Assembly: GCF_014193585.1 (NCBI RefSeq)
Contig: NZ_BLXY01000001.1
Location: 1,235,033-1,299,032 of the forward strand
Origin: Geomonas paludis
Lineage (GTDB): Bacteria > Desulfobacterota > Desulfuromonadia > Geobacterales > Geobacteraceae
Direction of reading: 5' to 3'
Length of the DNA: 64,000 nucleotides
The position numbers and the translations under genes were made by a program. The notes under the pieces were generated by a model. That model saw nothing but the letters and a program-made list of their open reading frames with translations, was not told the origin of the DNA and searched no databases. Below are positions 39,229 to 50,128 of this stretch, one piece after another. How positions within the stretch are numbered: the stretch's first letter is position 1; each line of letters starts with the position of its first letter.

Positions 39229-39478
39229 CCCACCCCCAGCCGCCGCCCCAGCCGCCCCAGCCGCCCCAGCCATCCCCAGCCACCCCTAGCCACCCCCAGC
39301 CACCCCCAGCCACCCCCAGCCATCCCCAGCCACCACCCCAGCCACCACCCCAGCCGCCAGTCATCCTAGTCCTCCCAGTCCTCGCAGTCCTCGCAGTCCA
39401 CCGGGTCCACCGGGTCCACCGGGTCCACCGGGTCCACCGGGTCCACCGGGTCCACCGGGTCCACCGGGTCCACCGGGG
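39229..39478. repeat. C-rich minisatellites upstream of a methyltransferase gene
   Basis: 39229-39360 is built of 9-10-mers of the type CCCCAGCCA, 39361-39396 of CCTCGCAGT-like units, and 39397-39476 of about nine perfect CCGGGTCCA units, the same 9-mer as at 34291-34340. The rest of 39059-39577 holds the rpsT promoter side and no gene. Confidence 0.92.
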
Positions 39479-39577
39479 GGAGGCTGGCCCGTTGCAGTGC
39501 CAGCTTGACATTGTGGTATGCGAATACTATGCTGCCCTACCTTCAGGGCATCGCCCTGCCACAACGGAGGAAGAAAC

Positions 39578-40207
39578 ATGCCCCCAGAGAACAAGCGTGA
39601 CTTCGATGCCGTAGCCGACACGTGGGACCAGGAACCGCGTCGTCTGAAGCTGGCGCAGGATGTCGTGGCTGCCATGCGCAAAGCGCTGCCCCTCAGTCCC
39701 GATATGAAAGCCCTGGACTACGGTTGCGGCAGCGGTCTGGTCACCCTCGGCCTGCAGCCTCACGTCGGCCACATCACCGGCGCCGACAGTTCTGCCGGCA
39801 TGCTCGAAGTTCTCAATCGCAAGATCCAGGCGCAAGGCCTTGCCAACGTAACCACCCTCCCTCTTGACCTTGAGCACCAGCACCTGGAAGGAGGTTTCGA
39901 CCTCATCGTCAGCAGCATGACCCTGCACCACGTCCAGGACGTCCCAGCCTTGGTTGCCACGCTGTCCCATGCGCTGAAGCCGGGCGGCTGGCTTGCCCTT
40001 GCCGACCTCGAAAGCGAGGATGGCCGTTTCCACGACGATTCCACCGGCGTTCTGCATCACGGGTTCTCCCGCGAATTCCTCACCGGCGAATTTGCCGCCA
40101 ACGGCCTTGCCGAAGTCGCCGTCGTCACCGCCGCCGTCATCGACAAGCCGGGAGCCGACGGCACCCCCCGCCGCTATCCCGTCCTCCTCTGCGTCGGCCG
40201 CAAGTGA
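39578..40207 (+). CDS. class I SAM-dependent methyltransferase
   Basis: A 209-residue methyltransferase. ATG 39578 has GGAGGAAG upstream; an earlier in-frame ATG (39518) lacks one. Motif I is ALDYGCGSGLVTLGL near residue 46, post-I GADSSAGML, motif II SSMTLHHVQDVPALVATLSHAL split at SSMTLHHV, and motif III LKPGGWLALADLE. It belongs to the UbiE/methyltransf_11-like group with unknown substrate. It stands alone after the minisatellites. Confidence 0.88.
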   Translation: MPPENKRDFDAVADTWDQEPRRLKLAQDVVAAMRKALPLSPDMKALDYGCGSGLVTLGLQPHVGHITGADSSAGMLEVLNRKIQAQGLANVTTLPLDLEHQHLEGGFDLIVSSMTLHHVQDVPALVATLSHALKPGGWLALADLESEDGRFHDDSTGVLHHGFSREFLTGEFAANGLAEVAVVTAAVIDKPGADGTPRRYPVLLCVGRK

Positions 40208-40363
40208 CCCGCACGTTACGTATGCCCCACTCTCCCCTCGCCCTCCGGGAGAGGGGCGGGGGTGAGGGCCTAGCCACGCAGCGCTGCACGCGCCCCGGTG
40301 TTCCCCCCTTTGCGAAGGGTGTATAGACTGGGGACAGAGGGGATTTGCCTGAAAACTGCCCAC

Positions 40364-40394
40364 AAAAAAAGCCCCCCTCTTCCGAGGGGGGCTT
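40364..40394 (-). terminator. terminator of the cytochrome gene
   Basis: AAGCCCCCCTC pairs with GAGGGGGGCTT around a four-base loop; on the minus strand TTTTTTT follows. Confidence 0.85.
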
Positions 40395-40430
40395 TCCTGT
40401 CTCTGCAACTTCTACCCGCGGCTCTCGCCG

Positions 40431-41825
40431 CTACCACTCTTCCTTCTGCTTCTGCGCCAGCTTCTCCATGAACAGCTCCGGAGAGGTGAGCTTCACGATC
40501 TCCTTGTCGCTGTACCCCAGGTCCTTGAAGTTGAGGACCCCGTTGGGCGCATGGCAGTTGGCGCAATAAAGCGCCTTGGTCTTGGTCACCAGGTGGTTGC
40601 TGCCGAAATAGATGGTCTGCCACCCCGGCACAGCCTCCTTGGCGATCTTTTCCGGGTTCTTGAGCCCCAGGGTCTTGGCCGCCGAGAGGACACCGGCGCG
40701 GGTGTCGCCGTCGGACATCGGCTGGGCGAAGTCCATGGAAAGGAGCTCGCCGGTCTGCTTGTTGTAGTAGGCCTTGCCCTGGAAGATCTTGAACGGAGTG
40801 ATCTTGCTCTTGCCGTCCTTCTTGCTCCCCTTGGGACCGATGAAGTGCGGGGTGTTCTTGACGGTGCCGTTGTACCAGGCGTAAACCGGCGTGGTCTCGT
40901 TCGCCTCCTTCTTCAGCGTGGTCGGCTCGTAGAACTTGTCCGGCGTCTGCTCCCAGACGGTAAAGTCCTTGGCGAAGGCGCCGCCGGTGCGCGGGATGTG
41001 ACAGGTCTGGCAGGCGATCTTGGCGCAGTGGCGGTTCAGGTCGGCATCCTTGTGCGGCTTCACGCCGTGGCAGGAGGTGTCGGCACAGGAGACGAAGACG
41101 CCGTCGTTGGCCCAGTTGTTGGGATCGTGGCCGGTCGGCATCTTGTGGTCCTTGGCCTTGTGGCAGTCGACGCAGACCATCCCCTTGGCGGCGTGGGCAT
41201 CGGTGTCCTTGGTGAAGGAGAAGCCGCGCTTGACGATGACGCCGCCGCCGGCCGCCTCGTGACAGACCATGCAGTTCTTGACGGTGGGCTTGCCGATGGC
41301 AAGCGCCGCCTTGGTGCTGCGGTCCTGCCCCATGACCACCTCGCCCTTCTCGTTCTTGAACGGCTTTCTCTGGCGGAAGTCGTAGTCGGTGGAGTGGCAG
41401 ACCAGGCAGTCGACGGCCGCCTCGGCCGCGGCTCCGGTGCTGCCGACGTCGGAGAGGTGGTTGCCGGGATGGCAGGTGTTGCAGCCGGAGAACTTGCTCT
41501 TCCCGGTCACCGGGCTCTTGGGGATCTCCTTCAGGTTGTTGACGATGTCGTTGCCGTTGCACATGACGTAGATGCGGTTCTTCATGCCGTACTCTACCTT
41601 GGCATCGATCCCCTCCACGTTGGTCACCTTGGATGCGTGTTTCCAGTGCACGGTGTCCAGAAATCCCTTGGCGCTGCCGGGGTGGCACTCCTCGCAGGTC
41701 TCAGGCCCCTTGTAGCCGCTTTTCTCGATCGATTCCTTGCCGGGATGCACGCCTGCCGCCAGGACGGTGGTTGCCGTCAGGGCGAGTCCAAGTGCTGCTG
41801 CAATCGCCTTCGTCATTTTCATCAT
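40431..41825 (-). CDS. octaheme c-type cytochrome
   Basis: A 464-residue exported cytochrome. ATG 41825 has AGGAG six bases upstream and gives a clean signal peptide (ALGLALTATTVLAA). Heme sites are CXXCH at 44, 115, 140, 185, 218, 272 and 421, plus one CX4CH (CADTSCH, 247-253): eight hemes. The spacing and CX4CH recall octaheme cytochromes of the tetrathionate-reductase family, but that is a weak match. It ends an operon with a porin, like the outer-membrane electron conduits of Geobacter; it may carry electrons across the periplasm. Confidence 0.9.
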   Translation of the reverse strand: MMKMTKAIAAALGLALTATTVLAAGVHPGKESIEKSGYKGPETCEECHPGSAKGFLDTVHWKHASKVTNVEGIDAKVEYGMKNRIYVMCNGNDIVNNLKEIPKSPVTGKSKFSGCNTCHPGNHLSDVGSTGAAAEAAVDCLVCHSTDYDFRQRKPFKNEKGEVVMGQDRSTKAALAIGKPTVKNCMVCHEAAGGGVIVKRGFSFTKDTDAHAAKGMVCVDCHKAKDHKMPTGHDPNNWANDGVFVSCADTSCHGVKPHKDADLNRHCAKIACQTCHIPRTGGAFAKDFTVWEQTPDKFYEPTTLKKEANETTPVYAWYNGTVKNTPHFIGPKGSKKDGKSKITPFKIFQGKAYYNKQTGELLSMDFAQPMSDGDTRAGVLSAAKTLGLKNPEKIAKEAVPGWQTIYFGSNHLVTKTKALYCANCHAPNGVLNFKDLGYSDKEIVKLTSPELFMEKLAQKQKEEW

Positions 41826-41934
41826 GTTCCTCTCCTGTTCGGCGCGACCCGATGTCGGAGCGGGCGCGCCACGATTTTCCCGCCGCATGGTTACGGTACA
41901 GGGCAAATATTTATATACTTGAATGTAGTGGCGC

Positions 41935-41971
41935 AAAGAAAACGCTGTAATTTGGCGGCAAACTACAGCGC
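41935..41971 (-). terminator. terminator-like hairpin before the cytochrome gene
   Basis: On the minus strand CGCTGTA pairs with TACAGCG and is followed by TTTTCTTTG. Downstream of it an AT-rich stretch (TATATAAATATTT) could be a separate promoter for the cytochrome. Confidence 0.55.
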
Positions 41972-41995
41972 GAGGCCAACGAAAAGGGAAACTTG

Positions 41996-42325
41996 CTAGC
42001 AGCCCGCCGTTTTCCTGAACAGTTTGGAGACGTTCTTGCCGTCGATAACCTCGTACTTGCAGCGGATCTCGTCGCCTTCAACGATCCTGTGATCCTTGAA
42101 CTTGTCCAGGGTCAGGTCGTCTTCGACGGTGATCACCACGAGTTGCTCGGTCTTGTTGTCCTTCAAGGTGGCGGTGGCGGTTTTGGCGTCCTTGCCGGCG
42201 ATGTCGATCTTGGTGATTACACCTACCATTTTGATCTCTTCACCTGCGCTGGCGACGCTACCGAAGCAGAAGATGGTGAGCGCTGCGACTGCTACCAGGA
42301 CCATTACCGAAACTGCTTTTTTCAT
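41996..42325 (-). CDS. small exported protein of the porin-cytochrome locus
   Basis: A 109-residue protein with a signal peptide (MKKAVSVMVLVAVAALTIFC, cleavage near ASA-GEE). The mature part alternates Val/Ile with charged residues (KMVGVITKIDIAGKDAKTAT), suggesting a small beta barrel (OB-like). GGAGA lies just before ATG 42325. It sits between porin and cytochrome; similar small exported proteins occur in Geobacter ext-type loci. Function not known. Confidence 0.75.
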   Translation of the reverse strand: MKKAVSVMVLVAVAALTIFCFGSVASAGEEIKMVGVITKIDIAGKDAKTATATLKDNKTEQLVVITVEDDLTLDKFKDHRIVEGDEIRCKYEVIDGKNVSKLFRKTAGC

Positions 42326-42346
42326 CTTCTTTCTCCTTTTGGGGGT

Positions 42347-42372
42347 GGGGTGGCGGCTTTTGCCGCCACCCC
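42347..42372 (-). other. strong mRNA hairpin between porin and small protein gene
   Basis: A perfect 11 bp GC-rich stem (GGGGTGGCGGC with GCCGCCACCCC) and TTTT loop, 22 bases before the next start and without a T-run. It may stabilise the porin transcript or damp read-through. Confidence 0.65.
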
Positions 42373-42405
42373 GGTTTGCGCTGTGCCGCACCCGCGGCAC
42401 GGGTT

Positions 42406-44388
42406 CTAGAACTTGACTTCGAAGGTGGCGTAGATGTCCTGCGCGCTCTTGAGCGGCTGGAGCAGCATCAAGTCGGTGGACTTGATGTCGGAGATCTTCT
42501 GCGGTGCGCCCACCCAGTTGTTGCTCCCGGTGTAGGCGAAGTCGTAGTACTGGTAGCCGATCTTGAAGAAGGCCTTGGACAGGTGCGAGGAGACCGGTTT
42601 CAGGTTCAGTTCCTGGATCAGGTACGCCTCGTAGACGTCGCCGCGGGTCCCAAGCTTCGAGGTCCACATGTCGTCGGCGGCAGGCGCGAAGGTGATCCAG
42701 TTCTTGGAGCCGTGGTTGTACTCGATGCCGAACTTGGTCCTGGTCGGCTCGTAGTCGTAACGGGCGCCGGCATAGGCCGCCCAGCCGGTCTTGTCGGAGG
42801 GTGCCTCCTGGTTGAAGAAGGAACCGGTCATGAGACCCTGGAAGCCTGCGTTGTTGGAGACGTTGCCGTTGGGGTGGGTGACGCTCAGGCCGGCATCGGC
42901 GAAGAAGTTGAGCTTGCCCGGGCCGATGTTCTTCAGGGTGCTCATGAAGCCGGCGCCGTACCAGTCGATGTCACCCAGGGAGGTGGCCGGACCGGTGTTG
43001 CCGAAGGCGGTGTTGGACATGACCGGGAAGTCGAAGATCTCGAAGCCGCGGTTCCACTGCAGCCAGACGCGCAGCGGGTCGGTGTCGACCGGGATGATGG
43101 CCACACCCAGCATGTCGGTGTCTTTCAAGCTGTTGCTCGGGGTCTCGAAGCCGGACTCGAAGCCGCGGCCGTAGCAGACCTTGGCGTAGGCCCCGGGGAG
43201 CGCCTCGATGTCGGGCGCCCAGCCGATGGTCATGCCGTCGAAGGCGTAGTCGACCAGGAGGGCCGGGGTGCCGCCGTTGCCCGGGCGCTCGTTGTTCAGG
43301 CGCAGGTTGCTCGGCGCGCCGTTGGTGGAGGGCCTGCGGCCGACGGAGAACCAGATCGGCTGGTCGGCGATGTTGGACCAGGTGGCGTAGGCGCGGTCGA
43401 CGTCGAGGAGGCTGGACGAGGGGACGTGGCCCAGGGTGCCGTCGAAGACGCCGACGCGGTCGGCGAAGAACGGGGTGTTGCCGTTGTTGGTGACGGCGGA
43501 GTCATCCTGCGAGCCGAAGGTCTTGTAGGCGACCAGGCGGACGTTCACGGTCACGTCCTTGGTGGCCTTGGCGTGCAGGTCGATGCCGAGGCGGTTGGTG
43601 TAGAGCAGGTCGTTCTTGGCCTTGTAGGACTGGGTGGTGGCCAGGTTGCCGCTGCCGGCGCCCAGGAAGCCCTGCATCGCCATCACCATGGCGGCCTGCT
43701 GGTACGCGGGGGGGAGGGCGGCGAAGGCGGCCTGGTTGGCCGGGGTCATCATGCTCATCACCTTGTCCATGACCCCCTTCTGGGTCAGGGTGGCGAGGAT
43801 CCCCTGCTGCTGGGCGGTGAGGCGGTTGGCGGCCAGGTAGTTGTTGACGTCGGTCGGGGTCATCCCGCCCAGGGCCGGCATGATCTGCCCGATGAAGGCG
43901 TTGTACATCGCCGACGGCATGTAGTTGTTCAGTATGGTGTTGAACTGGGCCGGAGTGAAGAGGGAGCCTGCCTTGCCCTGGAACATGAAGGCGGTGCCGG
44001 AGGGGTTGACGATCTGGGCGTTGTCACCGACGGTCAGCCCCGCGACTGCGTTTGGGCCGACCACGAAGGCGCCGACCAGGTTGTTCATGGTGCCGATGGC
44101 GTCGGAGTGGGCCGCGACGTCACCCCTCAGGGAATCGACGCGGAAGCGGTAGTCCCCGCCGATGGTGAGCCACTTGCCCAGCGACTTCTCTTCGATCCTG
44201 TCCACCTTGCGGGTCAGGTCCTCGATCTTCTTCTGGTCCGGGCTCTTCTGCTGTTCCTCGAGCTTCTGCACCTTCTTGGTCAGTTCGTCGATCTTCTTCT
44301 GCATGTCCTGGTCGTCTGCCTGCGCCACGACAGGGGCAGCCAGGGCACAAACGGCTGCGCCGATCAACAGCTTTTCCAGTTTTTTCAT
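42406..44388 (-). CDS. outer-membrane porin-like beta-barrel protein (DUF3373-like)
   Basis: A 660-residue exported protein. The signal peptide (MKKLEKLLIGAAVCALAAPVVAQA) is followed by a coiled coil (residues ~27-60, KKIDELTKKVQKLEEQQK) and then a long barrel with many aromatic-rich alternating strands, ending in ...DIYATFEVKF with the terminal Phe expected for BAM targeting. GGAGA precedes ATG 44388. Geobacter uses DUF3373-type porins in ext conduits and in metal or selenite-related uptake; here it is paired with one octaheme cytochrome. The barrel might house it or export it. Confidence 0.82.
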   Translation of the reverse strand: MKKLEKLLIGAAVCALAAPVVAQADDQDMQKKIDELTKKVQKLEEQQKSPDQKKIEDLTRKVDRIEEKSLGKWLTIGGDYRFRVDSLRGDVAAHSDAIGTMNNLVGAFVVGPNAVAGLTVGDNAQIVNPSGTAFMFQGKAGSLFTPAQFNTILNNYMPSAMYNAFIGQIMPALGGMTPTDVNNYLAANRLTAQQQGILATLTQKGVMDKVMSMMTPANQAAFAALPPAYQQAAMVMAMQGFLGAGSGNLATTQSYKAKNDLLYTNRLGIDLHAKATKDVTVNVRLVAYKTFGSQDDSAVTNNGNTPFFADRVGVFDGTLGHVPSSSLLDVDRAYATWSNIADQPIWFSVGRRPSTNGAPSNLRLNNERPGNGGTPALLVDYAFDGMTIGWAPDIEALPGAYAKVCYGRGFESGFETPSNSLKDTDMLGVAIIPVDTDPLRVWLQWNRGFEIFDFPVMSNTAFGNTGPATSLGDIDWYGAGFMSTLKNIGPGKLNFFADAGLSVTHPNGNVSNNAGFQGLMTGSFFNQEAPSDKTGWAAYAGARYDYEPTRTKFGIEYNHGSKNWITFAPAADDMWTSKLGTRGDVYEAYLIQELNLKPVSSHLSKAFFKIGYQYYDFAYTGSNNWVGAPQKISDIKSTDLMLLQPLKSAQDIYATFEVKF

Positions 44389-44844
44389 TCACTTCTCCTT
44401 TTTGTTTCGTTGGTTTTTACACCAACCTCTGGTCGAAGGTATTTCAGTGGCACCGTGTGATCGGTCCTAACTAATTAAATTCTGGGCGTTGCTGTCTTAA
44501 TCGGTGTATTCACCGGTAGATTTAGGGAAAATGTGGTGTGTTGGATATTTATAATCGAAATGAAGTGCCCTAATCATTAGTACTGTTTAGCTTGGAGAGG
44601 TGATGTGTCGTGGCAGAGACGTGCAACCGGCCCCGGGGCCGCCACGCTAATGAGCGTTATAGATCTTCGACGCATGATATGTCAATATATTTTTTATTGC
44701 ATATATCGGTAGGACAATGATTTATGCCGGCTAATGCGCGGCAACGGGGGCTGGGAGAGAAGAACCGGCGCGGCAGCTAATAGATGTTGACTGGGTGCGG
44801 CCAATTTTCGTACTATTCCTCCATTTAACCATCAGGATATAGAC
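44389..44844. other. intergenic region between porin operon and miaB
   Basis: No gene is supported. The stretch is more AT-rich than its neighbours (44460-44720) and must hold both divergent promoters, but I see no clear -35/-10 pair. Confidence 0.4.
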
Positions 44845-46170
44845 GTGAATAAGGCGAAAAAGCTTTACCTGGAAACGTTCGGCTGTCAGATGAACGTGAG
44901 CGATTCCGAAAAGATAGTGACATTGATGAAGGGGATAGGGTACCAGCAGACCGCCGACCCGGTGGAGGCGGACCTGGTCCTTTTGAACACCTGCAGCATC
45001 CGGGCGACCGCCGAGCAGCGCGTCTACGGCCACCTGGGCAAGTTCAAGTCGATGAAGAAGCAAAAGCCCGGCCTGATCATCGGCGTGGGCGGGTGCGTGG
45101 CACAGCAGGAAGGGGAGCGGCTGCTGCGGAAGGCCCCCTTCGTGAGCCTGGTCTTCGGCACCCATAACCTGCACCTGTTGCAGAAGATGGTCTCCGGCGC
45201 CGAGCAGGGGAAGCAGAGCGTCGCCACCGACTTTCTCGACGACGAAAAGCGTTTCGACCTGTTCCCGCACGCCGAAAGCGAAGGGGGCGTCTCCCGGTTC
45301 GTCACCGTCATGCAGGGGTGCGACAACTTCTGCGCCTACTGCATCGTGCCGCACGTGCGCGGCCGCGAGATCAGCAGGAGTGCCGACAAGGTGGTCGAGG
45401 AGGTCGCCGCCCTGGCCGCCGCCGGCGTCACCGAGGTGACCCTCCTGGGGCAGAACGTCAATTCCTACGGCTTCAAGGAGCCCGGCGCGCCCGACTTTGC
45501 CGACCTCTTGCGCCTGGTGGCGCAGGTGGAGGGGATAGAGAGGCTCAGGTTCACCACCTCGCACCCCAAGGACATCTCCCCCAGGCTGATCGCCTGCTTT
45601 GCGGAGATACCGAAGCTTGCGCCGCACATCCACCTGCCGGCCCAGTCGGGTAGCGATGCGGTCCTGCAGGGGATGAACCGCGGCTACACCCGCGTCCAGT
45701 ACCTGGAGAAGGTGCGCGCGCTCCGGGATGCCTGCCCCGGGATCCAGTTCACCGGGGACATGATCGTCGGCTTCCCCGGCGAGGACGAGGCGTGCTTCGA
45801 ACAGACCATGGAGCTGATCGAGGAGGTCCAGTACGCCGACCTCTTCTCCTTCATCTACTCGGCCCGTCCCGGCACCAAGGCCGCCGGGTTCCCGGACGAG
45901 GTGAGGCGGGCCGAGAAACAGGCGCGCCTGGAGCGCCTGCAGGCGGCGCAGAAAAAGATCACCCTGGCCCGCAACGAGAGTTTCGTGGGCGGCGTGCAGC
46001 GGGTACTGGTGGAAGGCCCCAGCAGCACCGGTGACGCGCTCTTCGGCAGGACCGGCGGCAACCGAGCCACGGTCATGAACGGCGATCCCGCCCTGGCCGG
46101 GCGCCTGGTCGAGGTGAGGATCACGGAAGGGCTGCAGACTCTGCTCAAGGGAGAGATCCTGGATGTCTGA
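44845..46170 (+). CDS. miaB: tRNA-2-methylthio-N6-dimethylallyladenosine synthase
   Basis: A 441-residue radical-SAM methylthiotransferase that adds the 2-methylthio group to i6A37 of tRNA. The UPF0004 domain opens with LETFGCQMNVSDSE; the radical-SAM cluster is CDNFCAYCIVPHVRG near residue 155; the C-terminal TRAM domain spans ~370-440. GTG 44845 is the start. It overlaps the next gene by eight bases. Confidence 0.96.
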   Translation: MNKAKKLYLETFGCQMNVSDSEKIVTLMKGIGYQQTADPVEADLVLLNTCSIRATAEQRVYGHLGKFKSMKKQKPGLIIGVGGCVAQQEGERLLRKAPFVSLVFGTHNLHLLQKMVSGAEQGKQSVATDFLDDEKRFDLFPHAESEGGVSRFVTVMQGCDNFCAYCIVPHVRGREISRSADKVVEEVAALAAAGVTEVTLLGQNVNSYGFKEPGAPDFADLLRLVAQVEGIERLRFTTSHPKDISPRLIACFAEIPKLAPHIHLPAQSGSDAVLQGMNRGYTRVQYLEKVRALRDACPGIQFTGDMIVGFPGEDEACFEQTMELIEEVQYADLFSFIYSARPGTKAAGFPDEVRRAEKQARLERLQAAQKKITLARNESFVGGVQRVLVEGPSSTGDALFGRTGGNRATVMNGDPALAGRLVEVRITEGLQTLLKGEILDV

Positions 46171-46696
46171 CAACGAAAGGGACGAGGCACCCATGTACGT
46201 TGAAATGAAAGTATTCGGCTTTGCCCTGGACGCCATCGCGCAGATGCCGGTCATCATCCTGAAGGACGCCGAGGAGAAGCACGCCGTCCCGGTATGGATC
46301 AACGCCTCCGAGTCGGTCTCCTTCGCCGCCCAGTTCGTGGGGCGCGAGATGGGGGCGCGCAACAGCCGCAAGGACGTCTTCACCACCCTCATCGAGCGGC
46401 TGGACATGACCGTCGCCGGGATCTACGTCGAGAGCCTGCACGACGGCGTCTTCACCGCCTCGGTGCGCCTGAAGCCCGCGCAAGGAGAGGAACTCCGGCT
46501 CGAGGTCCACGTGGCCGAAGCCATGCTCATGTCCCTCAAGTACCACCTGCCGGTGCAGGTGAACGACGAGGTGCTGATCCGCGCTTCCAGCCTTGACATG
46601 AACGAGGAAGGCTTCGCCCAGGAGAACAACGCCCGCCGTTTCGTCGATTTCCTCGACCACATGGATCCCGCCGCCATGGGCAAGTACCCGATGTAA
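46163..46696 (+). CDS. bifunctional nuclease (BFN/DUF151) family protein
   Basis: A 177-residue protein of the DUF151 family, described in some bacteria and plants as a bifunctional nuclease. Visible: MYVEMKVFGFALDAIAQMPVIILKD, AVPVWINASESVSFAAQF and an acidic C-terminal helix. ATG 46163 overlaps miaB; an in-frame ATG at 46193 (MYVEMKV) is also plausible. Coupling to miaB is common in this group and suggests a linked RNA role. Confidence 0.85.
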   Translation: MSDNERDEAPMYVEMKVFGFALDAIAQMPVIILKDAEEKHAVPVWINASESVSFAAQFVGREMGARNSRKDVFTTLIERLDMTVAGIYVESLHDGVFTASVRLKPAQGEELRLEVHVAEAMLMSLKYHLPVQVNDEVLIRASSLDMNEEGFAQENNARRFVDFLDHMDPAAMGKYPM

Positions 46697-46707
46697 CTCC
46701 CCCCTCA

Positions 46708-46950
46708 CCACCTGTAGGGGCGAATGATCATTCGCCCGTCCCCTCGTCCCCCGCCAGAGGGTGTGCGGAAGGGCGGGTGAACGTGGCGCCACCGACAACC
46801 CGGTGGCACCCGGTGGCGTTGGCACCGCACCCCGCCACCTGTAGGGGCGAATAATCATTCGCCCGTCCCCTCGTCTCCCCGCAGAGGGTATGCGGAAGGG
46901 CGGGTGAACGCGGCGCCACGGACAACCCGGTGGCACCCGGTGGCGTTGAA
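46708..46950. repeat. two tandem ~127 bp repeats with GGGCGAAT palindrome
   Basis: Two copies of a ~120 bp unit with a 127-base period (about 46708-46834 and 46835-46950), each containing the palindrome GGGCGAATNATCATTCGCCC and a CACCCGGTGGC hairpin. The palindrome occurs again at 48137-48156. No gene in 46697-47039. Confidence 0.85.
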
Positions 46951-47039
46951 AAAAACCGCCATTGAGGGTAGTGTGAGAACAGGCCCAGCGCCTTCTTAAT
47001 CTTAATCTCAATCTCAATCTGTTCCTACGAGGTTCCGAC

Positions 47040-48110
47040 ATGCGCGAAGCATCCTTTGACTTTCTGCAGCAGCTTCTGGCCGCGCCCAGCCCCTCGGGGT
47101 ACGAGCAGCCGGCCCAGCGGGTATTCCGCTCCTACATAGAACCCTTTTGCCAGGTGGCCACCGACGTCATGGGCAACGTCTTCGGGATGATCCAGGGCGA
47201 AGGGAAGAACCGTCCCCGCGTCATGGTGGTCGGCCACTCCGACGAGATCGGCCTCCAGGTACGCTACCTGGACGACAACGGCTTCATCTATTTCTCCGCC
47301 ATCGGCGGCGTCGATCCGCACATCACCCCGGGGATGCGGGTGCACGTGCACACCTCCCGCGGCAGGCTGAACGGCGTCATCGGCAAGCGCCCCATTCACC
47401 TGATCGAGCCCAAGGAGCGCGACACGGTCATCAAGCTGGACGCCCAGTACATCGACATTGGCGCGGCCAACAAGAAAGAGGCCCAGGAGTGGGTGCGCGT
47501 GGGCGATCCCATCACCTTCGCCAGCAACCTCGAGCGCCTCTTCGGCGACCGGGTCAGCTCGCGCGGGCTGGACGACAAGGCGGGGAGCTTCGTGGTGGCC
47601 GAGGTGCTGCGGCGGGTCGCCGAGCTCCCGGCTCCGCTCCCGGTGGACCTCTACGGGGTCTCCTCGGTCCAGGAGGAAGTGGGCCTCAGGGGCGGCACCA
47701 CCAGCTCCTACTCGGTCAACCCCGACGTCGGCATCTGCGTCGAGGTGGACTTCGCCACCGACCAGCCCGACGTGGACAAGAAGCACAACGGCGAGGTGGG
47801 GCTGGGCAAGGGGCCGATCCTGCCGCGCGGCGCCAACATCAACCCGGTGCTCTTCGACCTCCTCTCCGACACGGCGACCACAAACAGCATCGCGGTGCAG
47901 TACACCGGCATCGCCCGCGCCACCGGCACCGACGCCAACGTCATGCAGATCTCCCGCGGCGGCGTCGCCACCGCCCTGGTCAAGTTGCCGCTGCGCTACA
48001 TGCACACCCCGGTGGAGACCATGTCCCTTTCCGACCTGGACAACGCCGTCGAGTTGATCGTCGCCTCCCTGGGCCGGATGGGGAGCAAGGACGCCTTCAT
48101 CCCGATGTAA
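47040..48110 (+). CDS. M42-family metallo-aminopeptidase
   Basis: A 356-residue cytosolic zinc peptidase of the M42 (endoglucanase M/FrvX-like) family. Metal and catalytic pattern: VVGHSDEIGLQVRY near residue 65, SRGLDDKAGSFV near 178, VQEEVGLRGGTT near 210, VCVEVDFATDQP-type CVEVDFATD near 235, and a late H in RYMHTPVE near 320. It forms large hollow complexes that trim peptides. GAGG lies before ATG 47040. Confidence 0.92.
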   Translation: MREASFDFLQQLLAAPSPSGYEQPAQRVFRSYIEPFCQVATDVMGNVFGMIQGEGKNRPRVMVVGHSDEIGLQVRYLDDNGFIYFSAIGGVDPHITPGMRVHVHTSRGRLNGVIGKRPIHLIEPKERDTVIKLDAQYIDIGAANKKEAQEWVRVGDPITFASNLERLFGDRVSSRGLDDKAGSFVVAEVLRRVAELPAPLPVDLYGVSSVQEEVGLRGGTTSSYSVNPDVGICVEVDFATDQPDVDKKHNGEVGLGKGPILPRGANINPVLFDLLSDTATTNSIAVQYTGIARATGTDANVMQISRGGVATALVKLPLRYMHTPVETMSLSDLDNAVELIVASLGRMGSKDAFIPM

Positions 48111-50042
<1,932 letters not shown>

Positions 50043-50064
50043 AGGAAAAGAGCGGCAGCCGTCG

Positions 50065-50116
50065 ACTATGGTCCCATAGCTCCCATAGTTCCCATAAGTC
50101 CCATAGTTCCCACTAA
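50065..50116. repeat. short tandem repeat between guaB and guaA
   Basis: About five imperfect copies of TCCCATAG(T/C) with 8-10 base period, directly upstream of the guaA ribosome site. Confidence 0.8.
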
Positions 50117-50128
50117 AGGAAATAAAGC

